Part shown: one piece after another, positions 20,201-27,726 of the stretch
Layout of the letters: each line of letters opens with the position of its first letter
Numbering within the stretch: position 1 is the stretch's first letter
Source of the DNA: CAZJRB01 sp964547995
GTDB taxonomy: Bacteria; Planctomycetota; Planctomycetia; Pirellulales; Thermoguttaceae
DNA length: 46,461 nucleotides
Direction: 5' to 3'
Assembly: GCA_964547995.1 (NCBI GenBank)
Contig: CAZJRB010000056.1
Span: forward strand, 1 to 46,461
The notes under the pieces: model-generated
The model's input: the letters and a program-made list of their open reading frames with translations, nothing else
Told to the model about the DNA's origin: nothing
Database searches by the model: none
Translations under genes and position numbers: made by a program

Positions 20201-20891
20201 CACGGTTGCCCAGGTGCAGGTGACTGCCAACGCACCTATTCGCATCGAACCACCGGTGATCCAACTATCCAAGGGACAGGCGTCACCCCCAATTGCGGTG
20301 ATGATGGACGGCCCCAACGGATCGGAAGGCGTGCCGGCGACCCTCGAAAGCCTCGACGCCAGCGTCGTCGCCCCTGAAGAGCCTTTCCGGGGCCGGTTTG
20401 TGGCGACGGGGCACGGCCAGACGCAGATTCGGGCCGAATTCCGCGGTGCAACCGCTACGGCGGAGGTTACCGTCAGTGGCAATCGCTTTATGCAGGTCAC
20501 CGAGACCATCAACGAAAGCGGCACACATTTCAGTGTTGCCTTGCAGGTACTAGCCGCGGCCTCGGAGGGCGCGTTACAATACCGGGTGTACGAGGCCGGT
20601 CAACCGCCGGCCGAAACCTGGGTCCCCGCCCAAATGGCGGGCGACACCCAGAGTGTGATGATCAACAGCCCCCAAATTGCCAGGCGTGGACCTGATTCGA
20701 TTTACAATTTCGTGATTGAGGCAAAGGACGCGACCGGCCTTCCGCAGCAGTATCCGATTATGTTCCGGGAAGGCCGCGGGGCGATTACCCGAGAGGGGGC
20801 TCAGCCGCCGCCCAATGCTCCGATGCCCAACATGCCGATGCCTAATACACCAGTACCCAACACGTCAGTGCCTGACGAGTTTCCCCCGTAA
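14244..20891 (+). CDS. Giant membrane-anchored bacterial Ig-like (BIg2) repeat protein with cytoplasmic zinc ribbon
   Basis: A 2215-residue protein in three parts. Residues 1-200 form a cytoplasmic head ending in a zinc ribbon (Cys165, Cys170, Cys184, Cys187) and a basic stretch. One membrane segment follows (about 206-224). The remaining nearly 2000 residues are a chain of BIg2-like domains, at least ten, each opening with a pattern such as LVIEPSKVDLATGS, LKILPSPVTIERGES or LRIDPPSATIGRGQ. An acidic (AEESP)n spacer interrupts it at about 610-660, and the end is Pro/Asn/Met-rich. Basic residues before the membrane segment predict the Ig chain outside the cytoplasm. It is the first gene of the rightward operon, with AGGA before the start and SrfC 29 bases after it. 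A long periplasmic stalk linking the cytoplasmic machine to the cell envelope is inferred. Confidence 0.88.
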   Translation: MATRFMRVDLSDEARDFRPVALEPGVPLLDKSGANSKILFRWLGGLTAEPSWEGESVNFFVRDDHGGRLEEVYCQPTTEDEMQKLLQDDIAMLRERIEKAKPETPTERALKRTLRQQYQEIFDNPDAMNLDSCVFRYKDANGNWRLVWCWGFQRADQEPAPAVVCGDDECNLLFVRRPGQSPKCPACQALLSTRPRGKKKITKRRVGIALILLPLLLFALWYFWPIKLKVTPGDYSGLVGTRITFKVKKGKLFWSEDVTKQAVGIVLDPAVARLNPMGASATLVGIGQTKILFHLGDLTGYVVITAGPPRNPETLVIEPSKVDLATGSTARLKLIGKYDDGTEADLTEAAEWVAQNDGICFAYDSLLEGVGPGASSAKVQYRATPDSPYVSAECPVNVADAEWENLSLNIDPTPVSIGRASDLAITATATDGSEYSVAEASHLDVNVIKPTAATVEGSYITGWHAGQAEVETKYKGTAAGEPIDIQYSEGLKTLVVEPKELRMVVGEITDLNILSPSQAPVRVSSANRKKIEVNGQNRLIARQEGETEVIVRQGSQTREVKVKITKADFSGIYIDPGTVAVLVDHTVRPRVMAQIGAVIPSESTAAEPAAEESPAEESPAEESPAEEPPAEETAAESGEEGEEGEEGKSGEEAPPEPDEPVESPSAPMVARSVEIAPDLLTVEAEPSPRFAVFNARKMELLGIAPTQGKSPQKLSFYFEGHQASAPVDVIVAPMRLEVTPPGPIELPLGQQMRPAGLATYTGGHRVQVMAGRMTFESEAPSDAVEGLELRDGSRVVALKAGAGPLNVYGIYFDNKSAPVKFTSVEAGDVTLHLNVDRTIRLVGEYGLVTMSGTSPKGDVDLIPELCKFESSDASIIKIENETTGRFKALATGAATITGTHPASKKEPAKLTLHVYDPDKARLAFDPSSVQLRVNEAAEMQLYLEVEDDTGATQRAPLHGPGIGYAIEEPDAVDWSPPRLIGLEPADPFDLSASYTVLNSPARATITVGEKGEPSGLRVVPGEKDLAAGQTITFKLEEQLPDEPEVWREVNPVAVAWEYPHELIWEQARKDLRPAATIPDGGPAEYVVKAKYGGQEAGALLNVVDTGPDPNDPAATVKIVHEPITDYLAVGHSQRYGAVIEKEGTVQPATGIVWPENFENEYVRWEAPIMTAKKAGHSQWMRAQVGDRNVLWHIITYEPAKYKEAVRKEGAPDKVVFLSDQDLDKIEFPVGAEFNDFEVFAEYDGFMRKVSNKAIIRPSKSIVTPRDGRLIGLQAGQVTVSAEFDGVTVEEPLQCTVTKDISITQLKILPSPVTIERGESYPVEATGYKGEKSVGVLSKIGGMTWMSANPSIASVNGPTVTGAQDGNTTITAQIAGVTSNPDDVHVGPIADALVITPAELQIRVGQSVRVGYDVSLFRREMDLSKVCTVTPRFSQIVRYVPYDRSLVGVAPGSTPVTFLYGTKMVNMTVKVIPGAPLKGDVVIEPANSILSPGQSLPLRVYIQTPTGEKIDRTHSSIFRLPNPQDGQYVRLETSRVCALGPTSAPVQVQVAVAGSKTGTASVSVDSNQITRLLCQPSPMMLSPGDRRPLTILGQSASGTHEMFPQSKLQVAAGAPGVIQIEGGHQVHAIQQGQSNVNVNWEALSQTVPVTVGGGLVNDLRIDPPSATIGRGQPLAYTVTAIRDGMRTVLTKGQGVQLSVSNPSVAQVAPNELAVLGTNLGRTAVIARVGGQTAEASLDVADVPVGMLAGGPVIHSDDTGVYQGFVDNVVVDDGGLYVDPGAGVWTDVFGADQVVIDEGYGGYVVDGGLALGEAVQPGLYFQPEALHIPMGSPGVPFQVVQVMADGSTIDVTNDPNLTLSDPSQAVTRQGNVLRPIAPGQVTIAAHMGPELLAPPLLVSVGEGVAVGGAGGALIVTPNPLNVWMGEMGKFGSVQIDPGNGQLPYEAENYVVTPDPGQGIVSSAGENLVQGNAVGMANVTISVPSQGLSTVAQVQVTANAPIRIEPPVIQLSKGQASPPIAVMMDGPNGSEGVPATLESLDASVVAPEEPFRGRFVATGHGQTQIRAEFRGATATAEVTVSGNRFMQVTETINESGTHFSVALQVLAAASEGALQYRVYEAGQPPAETWVPAQMAGDTQSVMINSPQIARRGPDSIYNFVIEAKDATGLPQQYPIMFREGRGAITREGAQPPPNAPMPNMPMPNTPVPNTSVPDEFPP
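16071..16139 (+). repeat. 15-base tandem repeat encoding AEESP
   Basis: Between four and five head-to-tail copies of a 15-base unit (GCCGAAGAATCCCCG and variants) encode Ala-Glu-Glu-Ser-Pro repeats in the Ig-repeat protein. The first two copies are identical, which suggests recent expansion and possible length variation between strains. Confidence 0.85.
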
Positions 20892-20920
20892 CACCCCGTT
20901 CCAAGACAGATACGAGACCC

Positions 20921-23554
20921 ATGCCATTTCCAGATGAACACGACCGAGCAATTATTCGGTCCGCCGAGCAGGTGGATAATCTCGCGACCGACTTGTATAA
21001 CTGGCTCTCCGAGTTCAATCCTGCGCGGAGGGCCGTCGACCTGCTCCCGATTTCCGAGTCCGACGAGTTCGAGGTGCTCCAACTTCGCCGGATGGCCCGA
21101 AGCCTATACACGTCGGCCAAGGTACCCGTCGCCGCGGCGGTTTATGGCCCGTCGCAGACCGGCAAAAGCCTCTTTGTCGGACAAGTGCTCAAGCCGCACA
21201 GCGAGGACTTTTGCCCTATCGGCGCCGACGAGACCTACGGCGAGCCGGCCTACTACAAGCACCTCTCGTTCGACGACGACTTAAACCCGCAGTGCGGCTC
21301 GAACGAGGCGACCGCGCTGGTCTGCCGGTTCACGACCAAAGACCGGATTGGCGCCGGAGTTTCCCAAGAATATCCGGTCATGGTTCGCGCGCTCACGCGC
21401 GTCGAGTGGCTCCGGGTGCTTGCCCGCGGTTTCCATGTCGAGTGCAAGTCTTCCGGCCGGACGAACACCCAAAGCGAGTTGGAGGAGATCTTCGAGGATC
21501 TTCACCGCCGCTACACCGACGACGAAGTCGACCGAAAATGGCGAATCGACATTCTGGACACCTACTCCTATATGCGGAACGTCGACCGCCGCGGGTTTGT
21601 CTCGAAGGAGTCCGTGGTCAACGGATTATTGAGCCGGTATGCCCTGTCGGAAGAGGGCTACATCGAATGTGCCTCGACGCTCTTCTGGGACAACTGGGAA
21701 TCGTTGACGGGGCTGTTCCGCCGGATCAACACGTTCCTGGAAAAGATCTGCCTCGGCGACTGGGACCCGTGCATTTTCGTTCAGTGGGCGGGCGTTCGAT
21801 TCCTGTTGGACAGCCAGCGGCAGAAAGTCCATCTCCGCAAGCAGTCGAGAGTCTGGAAGCGCGTCGCCTGGGAAGATATGTATCTGGTGGCCAAGGAGAA
21901 GTACTTCGTAATGGAACACCGCCCGGATACCGGAATGGGCAACGAGGACCTGGAGACGATCCAGGCCGGGATGCTCGAAATGTCCATCCCCACTCTTCCA
22001 CACCGGCTCAACGACGACTGGCGCAAAGTGGTCGAGCAGATGGACTTTATCGATATCCCCGGCATGCGTGCCGGGCGTCAGGGCGTCGAGCAGGGAAAGC
22101 GGACCGACGCCGATAGCGAAGAAGAGCAGATGTCGATCGTCAAACGCGGCAAGGTGGCCTATCTCTTCGAACGCTACGTCGAGGAGTTGCAGATCCAGAC
22201 ACTGTTGCTGTTGAATCGCGGTGGAAATCTGGAAGTCACCAGCCAGATGAAGCATCATATCGACATGTGGGGTCGGGCTCGCTATGGCGATAAGATCTGG
22301 CCTAACAAGGTCCACGACGCGATCCCGGCGCTGTTCGTCGCAATGACCGGAATCGATGAAGAGTTTCGCAATCGGGAGGAATACGCCGACAAGAGTCTCT
22401 ACGAGAGCCGTCTCGGGCAGATTGTCGACTCGCTGGGGCCGGTAATGAACGATTTCGGCGGACGCGGCAAGGCCTTCACCAACACCTATCCGATTCGCTA
22501 TCCGGGCACCTGGGACACCAACGAAGAGCAACGCCAGCAGAACGAAGACCCGGAACGTTGGGTCCGCGCCGGCCAAGCGTTCTTGGATTCGCCCCTGGTT
22601 CAGGAATACGTGGCCAACCCCGAGCAGCGGTGGAAAACTGCGATGACCGACGGCGATGGTGGGCTCTCATTGGTTAGTATGGGTATTCGGCAGTGTACCA
22701 CCGCCGAGGACAAGCAGGCCCAGTTGACCAAGCGAATTTCGGAAATCAAGAACCGCTTGTTGCAGATTTCCCGTGACTGGGTCGTCGACCCCGACGCCAA
22801 CGTCGACCGCGAAAAACGGCTCCGCGCCGCCCGAAAGATCGTCGAATGGCTCCAATCGAGCGAGGAGCTGGTGTACTACAGGGTCCACGCGCTGCAGGAA
22901 GCGCTTTCCATGGCCGACGGCGACGAGCTGATGATTGCCGACTGCGTCGACACGCAGAGCCGGCGCCGGGGTGATCCCTTGCCCCGGCAGTTGGAGAATT
23001 TCCTTCACGAGTGGGCAACGACCGCCGTTCCGAAACGGTGGGAAGAATATACCGGTTCGCACAAGGAGGGCGAGCCGTGGCTCGACCCGAACGATCTCGG
23101 CGCGTTTGCCCGGTATCTCCGCGACTACCTCAAGAAAGACGACGTGTTCAACCAGATGCTCGGCCAGCTCAACCCGGTGGTGAACCTGAAAACCCGCGAC
23201 GAAGCGGCCCGGCGCCGCGCCCGGCGCAAGTACGTCCAGGTCATCCTCAACGACTACGTCATGAACCCCGGGCCGGGCGTGGCAAAGCTCGAGGATCCCG
23301 AGGCGAAACAGAAGGAAGAGGAACAGGAAGCCGTCGCCGGCGTCTACCGGCACGAAAGCGAGGAAGAAAAAGCCAAGCGGGAGGAAGAGGAACGCCAGAA
23401 GTGGTTGAGTTACGGCCTGATGGGCGGCTTCGTCGAACGCTGGAGCACGCGAATGCCCTTGGCGCTTGCGCTGGGGGCGGGCGAACACATTAAGCTCCCG
23501 CCGGGCAACGCCGAGTTGATCGACATGTTGTCGCCTTTTGAAAAAGTGACGTAG
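20921..23554 (+). CDS. srfC: SrfC-like P-loop NTPase (putative virulence-factor family)
   Basis: An 877-residue protein with a Walker A motif GPSQTGKS at residues 76-83, after an N-terminal helical region. Later sequence is mostly charged helix. VVEQMDFIDIPGMRAG (residue 375 region) looks like the Asp-x-x-Gly switch of GTPases. A stretch rich in Lys/Glu lies near residues 795-830. Size, P-loop position and adjacency to SrfB match the SrfC ('putative bacterial virulence factor') family, which resembles dynamin-type GTPases. No signal peptide is present. It follows the Ig-repeat gene by 29 bases and precedes SrfB by 80. The biochemical role of the family is not established; remodelling or chaperone-like work with SrfB is inferred. 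Confidence 0.7.
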   Translation: MPFPDEHDRAIIRSAEQVDNLATDLYNWLSEFNPARRAVDLLPISESDEFEVLQLRRMARSLYTSAKVPVAAAVYGPSQTGKSLFVGQVLKPHSEDFCPIGADETYGEPAYYKHLSFDDDLNPQCGSNEATALVCRFTTKDRIGAGVSQEYPVMVRALTRVEWLRVLARGFHVECKSSGRTNTQSELEEIFEDLHRRYTDDEVDRKWRIDILDTYSYMRNVDRRGFVSKESVVNGLLSRYALSEEGYIECASTLFWDNWESLTGLFRRINTFLEKICLGDWDPCIFVQWAGVRFLLDSQRQKVHLRKQSRVWKRVAWEDMYLVAKEKYFVMEHRPDTGMGNEDLETIQAGMLEMSIPTLPHRLNDDWRKVVEQMDFIDIPGMRAGRQGVEQGKRTDADSEEEQMSIVKRGKVAYLFERYVEELQIQTLLLLNRGGNLEVTSQMKHHIDMWGRARYGDKIWPNKVHDAIPALFVAMTGIDEEFRNREEYADKSLYESRLGQIVDSLGPVMNDFGGRGKAFTNTYPIRYPGTWDTNEEQRQQNEDPERWVRAGQAFLDSPLVQEYVANPEQRWKTAMTDGDGGLSLVSMGIRQCTTAEDKQAQLTKRISEIKNRLLQISRDWVVDPDANVDREKRLRAARKIVEWLQSSEELVYYRVHALQEALSMADGDELMIADCVDTQSRRRGDPLPRQLENFLHEWATTAVPKRWEEYTGSHKEGEPWLDPNDLGAFARYLRDYLKKDDVFNQMLGQLNPVVNLKTRDEAARRRARRKYVQVILNDYVMNPGPGVAKLEDPEAKQKEEEQEAVAGVYRHESEEEKAKREEEERQKWLSYGLMGGFVERWSTRMPLALALGAGEHIKLPPGNAELIDMLSPFEKVT

Positions 23555-23634
23555 TCATGTCCGTATGCCGAGGCCAAAGGTTTAACGGAAATCGAACATT
23601 ATCGATTGCAATCAGATAAGGATAAGAGACGAAA

Positions 23635-26436
23635 ATGCACGTTTTGTTCGCGAACACAGGAGTTCAGATTGTATGTATCCCGCTGAAGGGCGGCAGCCGC
23701 TACCAGACTTCGCAAATCGGCTACGGCTGGCAGCGTTGCCAGTGCGGCCCTAATGCGGAGGACGAGCCTCCTCGGGATTTCCCGTACGTCCAGTGGCAAA
23801 TCATCCAATCGGGAATGACCAAGCTGTTCCTTGCCGTTGACACGACCTGCGGCGATCCGGACATCGGCTACTTCTGTGAGCCGAGCGCATTGACGAGGGA
23901 TTTCATCGTCCATCTCGACCGGTTGCTCGACTTGCAGGGCCAGGCGCTTCGCGGCGCCCCCGACATCGAGTTGTGCATTCGCCCCGCCACGGCAACCGCC
24001 GGCGATGCCAAGCACGTTCACATGATTATCGACTTCGGGAACAGCCGTACGGGGGCGCTCTTGCTCGAGTTGGCCGGCGAGATATCCCAAACGCCGCAGA
24101 TGCAGCCGTTCGAGCTGGTCAATCGCTATCACCTGGACGCCTGGGACGACGAGGGTGAGTTCGTCAACACACCCGACGCCCGGTGGTTCTCCTCGAAAAC
24201 CCACTGGTGCAACACGCCCTATCTCCCGCCGGCGCAACAGAAGAAAACCGAATACCATGCGGTCGACGAGGGCGAGGGAAAATCCGGCTGGTTCGGCGGT
24301 AAGAAGAAGAAGGCCCGCCAAACCAAGGTCGAGGTCGTCGAAACACCGCCCCTGTTCGACGACCTCTCCATGGTCCGATTGGGGAAAGAAGCCGACGACG
24401 TTACCCAGGTGATGCGCGCAGAAGGGGATATCCGCACCGGCGTCAGCTCGCCCAAGCGCTACCTTTGGGCCGACGACGAGAGTTGGCTGGAGGGGGCCAA
24501 CTGGTACATGGCCGATCCCTCCGACCGCTGCCGGTCGGGAACCTATGCCTATACCTTGCAGGGCCCGTTCCTGAAGTTCATCCACGAGGACGACCGCGAT
24601 TTCCTGCTCCAGGAGCATGAACCCCGCGAGGAGGAGTATGCATCGGACACGCCGCTGAAGCCGCGGCACGCGCCCCGCTCCATGATGACGGCCGCGCTGT
24701 ACGAGATGATCTGCCAGGCGTATAGCTACATCAACTCGACACCGTACCGGAACAAGTCGGGGGATGCCGGCCGGACTCGCGAACTCCGCACAATCACGCT
24801 TACTTATCCCAGCGGGATGATCCTCGACGAGCGGAACCGGTTCGCTGCACAGGCCCAGAAGGCGATTGAAATCTTCGACAAGACCCTGGGGAAAAGCCAG
24901 CGGGTGAAGCCGGAGCTGAATCTCAGCATCGACGAGGCCAGCGCCGTACACTTGACCTATATCTGGAGCGAGATGCGCATGCTCGGCCAGGATCCGCGGC
25001 TCTGGTTCCAGACCATGCACATCGACCGCGGGCTGGTGCAACCGAAGAAGGAGGAAGAACCGGAGCCGGTAACCGCCTCTCCGGCCGGACGCCGGCGAGG
25101 ACGCGGCGGCGTCGGGCGACCCGGCGGCGGAAAACGCAAGGGACGCGGTGCCGAGGAGGAAGAATTCGGAAAACCCGAAAACGAAATCCGCATCGCCTGT
25201 ATCGACGTCGGCGGCGGAACCACCGACATGATGATCGCCAAGTACAACTTCGAGTCGAAAATCGACGACGCCATCCGGGGCCAGGTCATCCACCAGGACG
25301 GGATCTACCTCGGCGGCGATCAGCTCGTCAAACGGCTGCTGGAGACGCTCATTGTCCCGACCTTTGCCGATGCCCTGGCGATCGAGGACGAGGACGTCCA
25401 ACTGCTGTTCGGGCCCGAGGTGCCGCGCAACCGCGAAATCCGCGCCCATCGCATCAACTGGATCAACCGCATGTTCGTTCCGCTGGCCCAAAAGTACCTC
25501 AACAACGCCGTCGACGAAGTCGTCGACGAACCGATTTCGCACACCGACCCCGAGATCGTCGACCCCACCGTCGTCGATTCACTCCAAGAGGTGTTCGACA
25601 AATTGCGGGGTCCGGGCTACTACAACGTCCAGCAGGAACTCGACCTGATGTTCGACCGGGAGGAGTTCGAGGGCATTGTCCACGATTGTTTCGACGAGCT
25701 GTTGTTCGACTACTGCCAGCGAATCGCCGAGCACAACGTCGACATCGTCCTGCTGGCCGGACAGCCGTCGAAGCTCACGTACATCCAGAACCTGATCAAG
25801 ATGTACGTCCCGCTGTCGCCCTCGCGCATCGTTCCGATGTTCAACCACTACGCGGGCAACTGGTACCCTTACCAGGATGAGAAGGGCCACAACCCGGGTG
25901 TGATCATCGATCCGAAGAGCCCCGTGGTCGTCGGCGCCGCAGTTGAATTCATGGCCCATAACGGCATGCTCCCGCAATTCAAGTTCGAGATGAAGGGCAA
26001 AGCCTTCGAGAACACGTACTTCTGGGGCGTTATGACCGACGCCACGTCGGGGATCCGCAAGGAACGCATCCTGTTCCAACCGGCCGAAGACCAGGCCCGA
26101 GAGGAAATTACCGAGTTCACGACAGGCTCGCAGCGGGTGTTGATCGGGCGCAAGTTGGCCGCCGCGGAAGATGCCCAGGCATCGCCCGTCTACTTGTTGA
26201 AGATAGACGTCGGCGACCGAATCGGGTCGACCGAAATCGTCGTGAAAATCAAGCGAAAACACGCCACCAAGGAATCGGAGGAAACGCTCGAGGTCGAATC
26301 GGTCACCGGCGTGGTCGCCGGCGAAGACGCCATCCTCGACGACAACGTCTACTTCACGTGGCGCACGCTGGCCGACGAACGTTACTACCTCGATACCGGA
26401 GGTCTGGACAATATCGAAATGGGATCGTACCACTAA
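23635..26436 (+). CDS. srfB: SrfB-family actin/Hsp70-like ATPase
   Basis: A 933-residue protein with split ASKHA (actin/Hsp70) ATPase motifs. Phosphate-1 is MIIDFGNSRTG (Asp133) and phosphate-2 is CIDVGGGTTDMMI (Asp524). The adenosine-region block is VLLAGQPSKL (near 705-714), followed by PSRIVPMFNHYAGNWYP. The last block is very close to the signature of the SrfB virulence-protein family. A basic low-complexity insert (RRRGRGG, GGGKRKGRG) lies at about 483-508 just before the phosphate-2 motif. The first 125 residues form a separate N-terminal region. AAGGA and AAGAG lie upstream of the ATG. The GrpE-like gene follows after 27 bases. It should be cytoplasmic. Whether it polymerises like actin or cycles like Hsp70 is not known from sequence. 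Confidence 0.85.
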   Translation: MHVLFANTGVQIVCIPLKGGSRYQTSQIGYGWQRCQCGPNAEDEPPRDFPYVQWQIIQSGMTKLFLAVDTTCGDPDIGYFCEPSALTRDFIVHLDRLLDLQGQALRGAPDIELCIRPATATAGDAKHVHMIIDFGNSRTGALLLELAGEISQTPQMQPFELVNRYHLDAWDDEGEFVNTPDARWFSSKTHWCNTPYLPPAQQKKTEYHAVDEGEGKSGWFGGKKKKARQTKVEVVETPPLFDDLSMVRLGKEADDVTQVMRAEGDIRTGVSSPKRYLWADDESWLEGANWYMADPSDRCRSGTYAYTLQGPFLKFIHEDDRDFLLQEHEPREEEYASDTPLKPRHAPRSMMTAALYEMICQAYSYINSTPYRNKSGDAGRTRELRTITLTYPSGMILDERNRFAAQAQKAIEIFDKTLGKSQRVKPELNLSIDEASAVHLTYIWSEMRMLGQDPRLWFQTMHIDRGLVQPKKEEEPEPVTASPAGRRRGRGGVGRPGGGKRKGRGAEEEEFGKPENEIRIACIDVGGGTTDMMIAKYNFESKIDDAIRGQVIHQDGIYLGGDQLVKRLLETLIVPTFADALAIEDEDVQLLFGPEVPRNREIRAHRINWINRMFVPLAQKYLNNAVDEVVDEPISHTDPEIVDPTVVDSLQEVFDKLRGPGYYNVQQELDLMFDREEFEGIVHDCFDELLFDYCQRIAEHNVDIVLLAGQPSKLTYIQNLIKMYVPLSPSRIVPMFNHYAGNWYPYQDEKGHNPGVIIDPKSPVVVGAAVEFMAHNGMLPQFKFEMKGKAFENTYFWGVMTDATSGIRKERILFQPAEDQAREEITEFTTGSQRVLIGRKLAAAEDAQASPVYLLKIDVGDRIGSTEIVVKIKRKHATKESEETLEVESVTGVVAGEDAILDDNVYFTWRTLADERYYLDTGGLDNIEMGSYH

Positions 26437-26463
26437 TAACCTCAAGTGCGTGGAGTCTCAATC

Positions 26464-27702
26464 ATGGCTTTATGGCCTGCAAAGAAGGGCGAAGAGAAGA
26501 CCGAAGACGTCCCGAAACTCCAGCTCCCTCCGGAACTCCAGGGCGCCCCGGGTGCGAGGGAATCGGCCGGTCAACCGGTAGCCAAGCCCGTCGCCGCGGG
26601 CACCCCGCTTCCCGTTGCAAAACCCGCCCCCCTGGAGGGCGCCGGCGGCCCGGACGGCTTGGAACAACTGACCGGGAACCTCGGCCAGGTCGAAAAACTC
26701 CTCGAAGCCGCCAGGCAGCAGGTGACCGATTACCTTCTGTATCGCGAATCGCAGACAACCGCACAAACACGAGTCCGATCGCCCGAAGGCATCGGCGAAG
26801 GACTCGGCGAAGTCCTTTCAAAGCTCGACATCTTGGCCGAAGGGCTCGAGGCCGTCCACAAACTCGCCGCCGCGGCGCCGAGCAAGGGCGCCCCGGGCGC
26901 CGCTGCGGGCCAGCCCGCGGTGAGCGAAGATGTGCTCAAGGCCGTCTTTCAGCCGCTAGGGCAGAAGATCGATACCATCGAGGCCGGATTGCAGGCCGTC
27001 GGCCAGCAAACGGCCGGCCCCGGCGCCGAGGCCGCCGTTGCGCCCGTCCTGACGACCCTCGGCCAAATCAGCGAAGGCATCAATATGCACCACGAGGGCG
27101 TCATCAACACCGTCAGCCAGGTGCAGGCCGCGCTCGGCCAATTGCAGGGAACCATCGGCCAAATACAGCAACATCTCGACGGCGGACTGCAGCATATCGT
27201 CCAACTGCTTCAGCCGCCCGAACCCGAGCCCGAACCGGAGACCCCCGAACCGGTCAGCAGCGACTGGGAACGGGCGATCCTCGGCGACGCCCTGGCCGAC
27301 AATTCCAGCCTGGCGTTCCAGCGACAACAGCTCGTCGAAGGAGTTATGTCCGGTGAACGCGCCGCGAAGTCGCTGGTCGGACAGTTGATCGTTTTTCAGT
27401 CGGCAACAACCGAGAAAATGGCCCCGCTCTTGAAAGAAATCGGCGAAGCCTATTATCGTTGGCAGCCCAAGGCGGAAGCCGTGTCCAATCCCTTCGAGGA
27501 AACGCTGGTCGCCTGGCTACAGAACGCGTGTGACGAGGCGGGTATCGGCAACAAGATCGAATTGGTAAATCCCGGCGAACGCTTCGATTCCGGCCGCCAT
27601 ACCGCCGCCGAACGCGGCGTCGAAATCACGCAAGTCCTTGGCTGGGTCGTTCTCCGGGACAACGGCCGGGTCTATACAAAGGCCGCCGTCGCCGTCAAAT
27701 AG
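26464..27702 (+). CDS. GrpE-like nucleotide-exchange-factor domain protein with long coiled-coil region
   Basis: A 412-residue protein. Residues 1-65 are Pro/Ala/Lys-rich. Residues 66-250 are helical with heptad-like LGQIQQHLDGGLQHIVQLLQ segments. An acidic PEPEPEPETPEP linker follows. Residues 268-412 resemble GrpE: long helices, then a C-terminal beta-wing-like block with PGERFDSGRHTAAE and GWVVLRDNGRVYTKAAVAVK. The spacing F-D-x3-H-x-A and the closing glycine-arginine-valine strand match the GrpE beta-wing, where FDP-x2-H-x-A is usual. The start at 26464 is preferred over an in-frame GTG at 26446 because GGAG lies eight bases upstream. Placement directly after SrfB suggests a dedicated exchange factor for that Hsp70-like ATPase. 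This is inference and needs profile or structure comparison. Confidence 0.68.
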   Translation: MALWPAKKGEEKTEDVPKLQLPPELQGAPGARESAGQPVAKPVAAGTPLPVAKPAPLEGAGGPDGLEQLTGNLGQVEKLLEAARQQVTDYLLYRESQTTAQTRVRSPEGIGEGLGEVLSKLDILAEGLEAVHKLAAAAPSKGAPGAAAGQPAVSEDVLKAVFQPLGQKIDTIEAGLQAVGQQTAGPGAEAAVAPVLTTLGQISEGINMHHEGVINTVSQVQAALGQLQGTIGQIQQHLDGGLQHIVQLLQPPEPEPEPETPEPVSSDWERAILGDALADNSSLAFQRQQLVEGVMSGERAAKSLVGQLIVFQSATTEKMAPLLKEIGEAYYRWQPKAEAVSNPFEETLVAWLQNACDEAGIGNKIELVNPGERFDSGRHTAAERGVEITQVLGWVVLRDNGRVYTKAAVAVK

Positions 27703-27726
27703 CGGAGTCATTAAAGGCATCCGAAT

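Noticed and set aside
26446..26463. GTG start for the GrpE-like gene
   Set aside because: It lies nine bases after the srfB stop without a ribosome-binding site; the ATG at 26464 has GGAG at good spacing.
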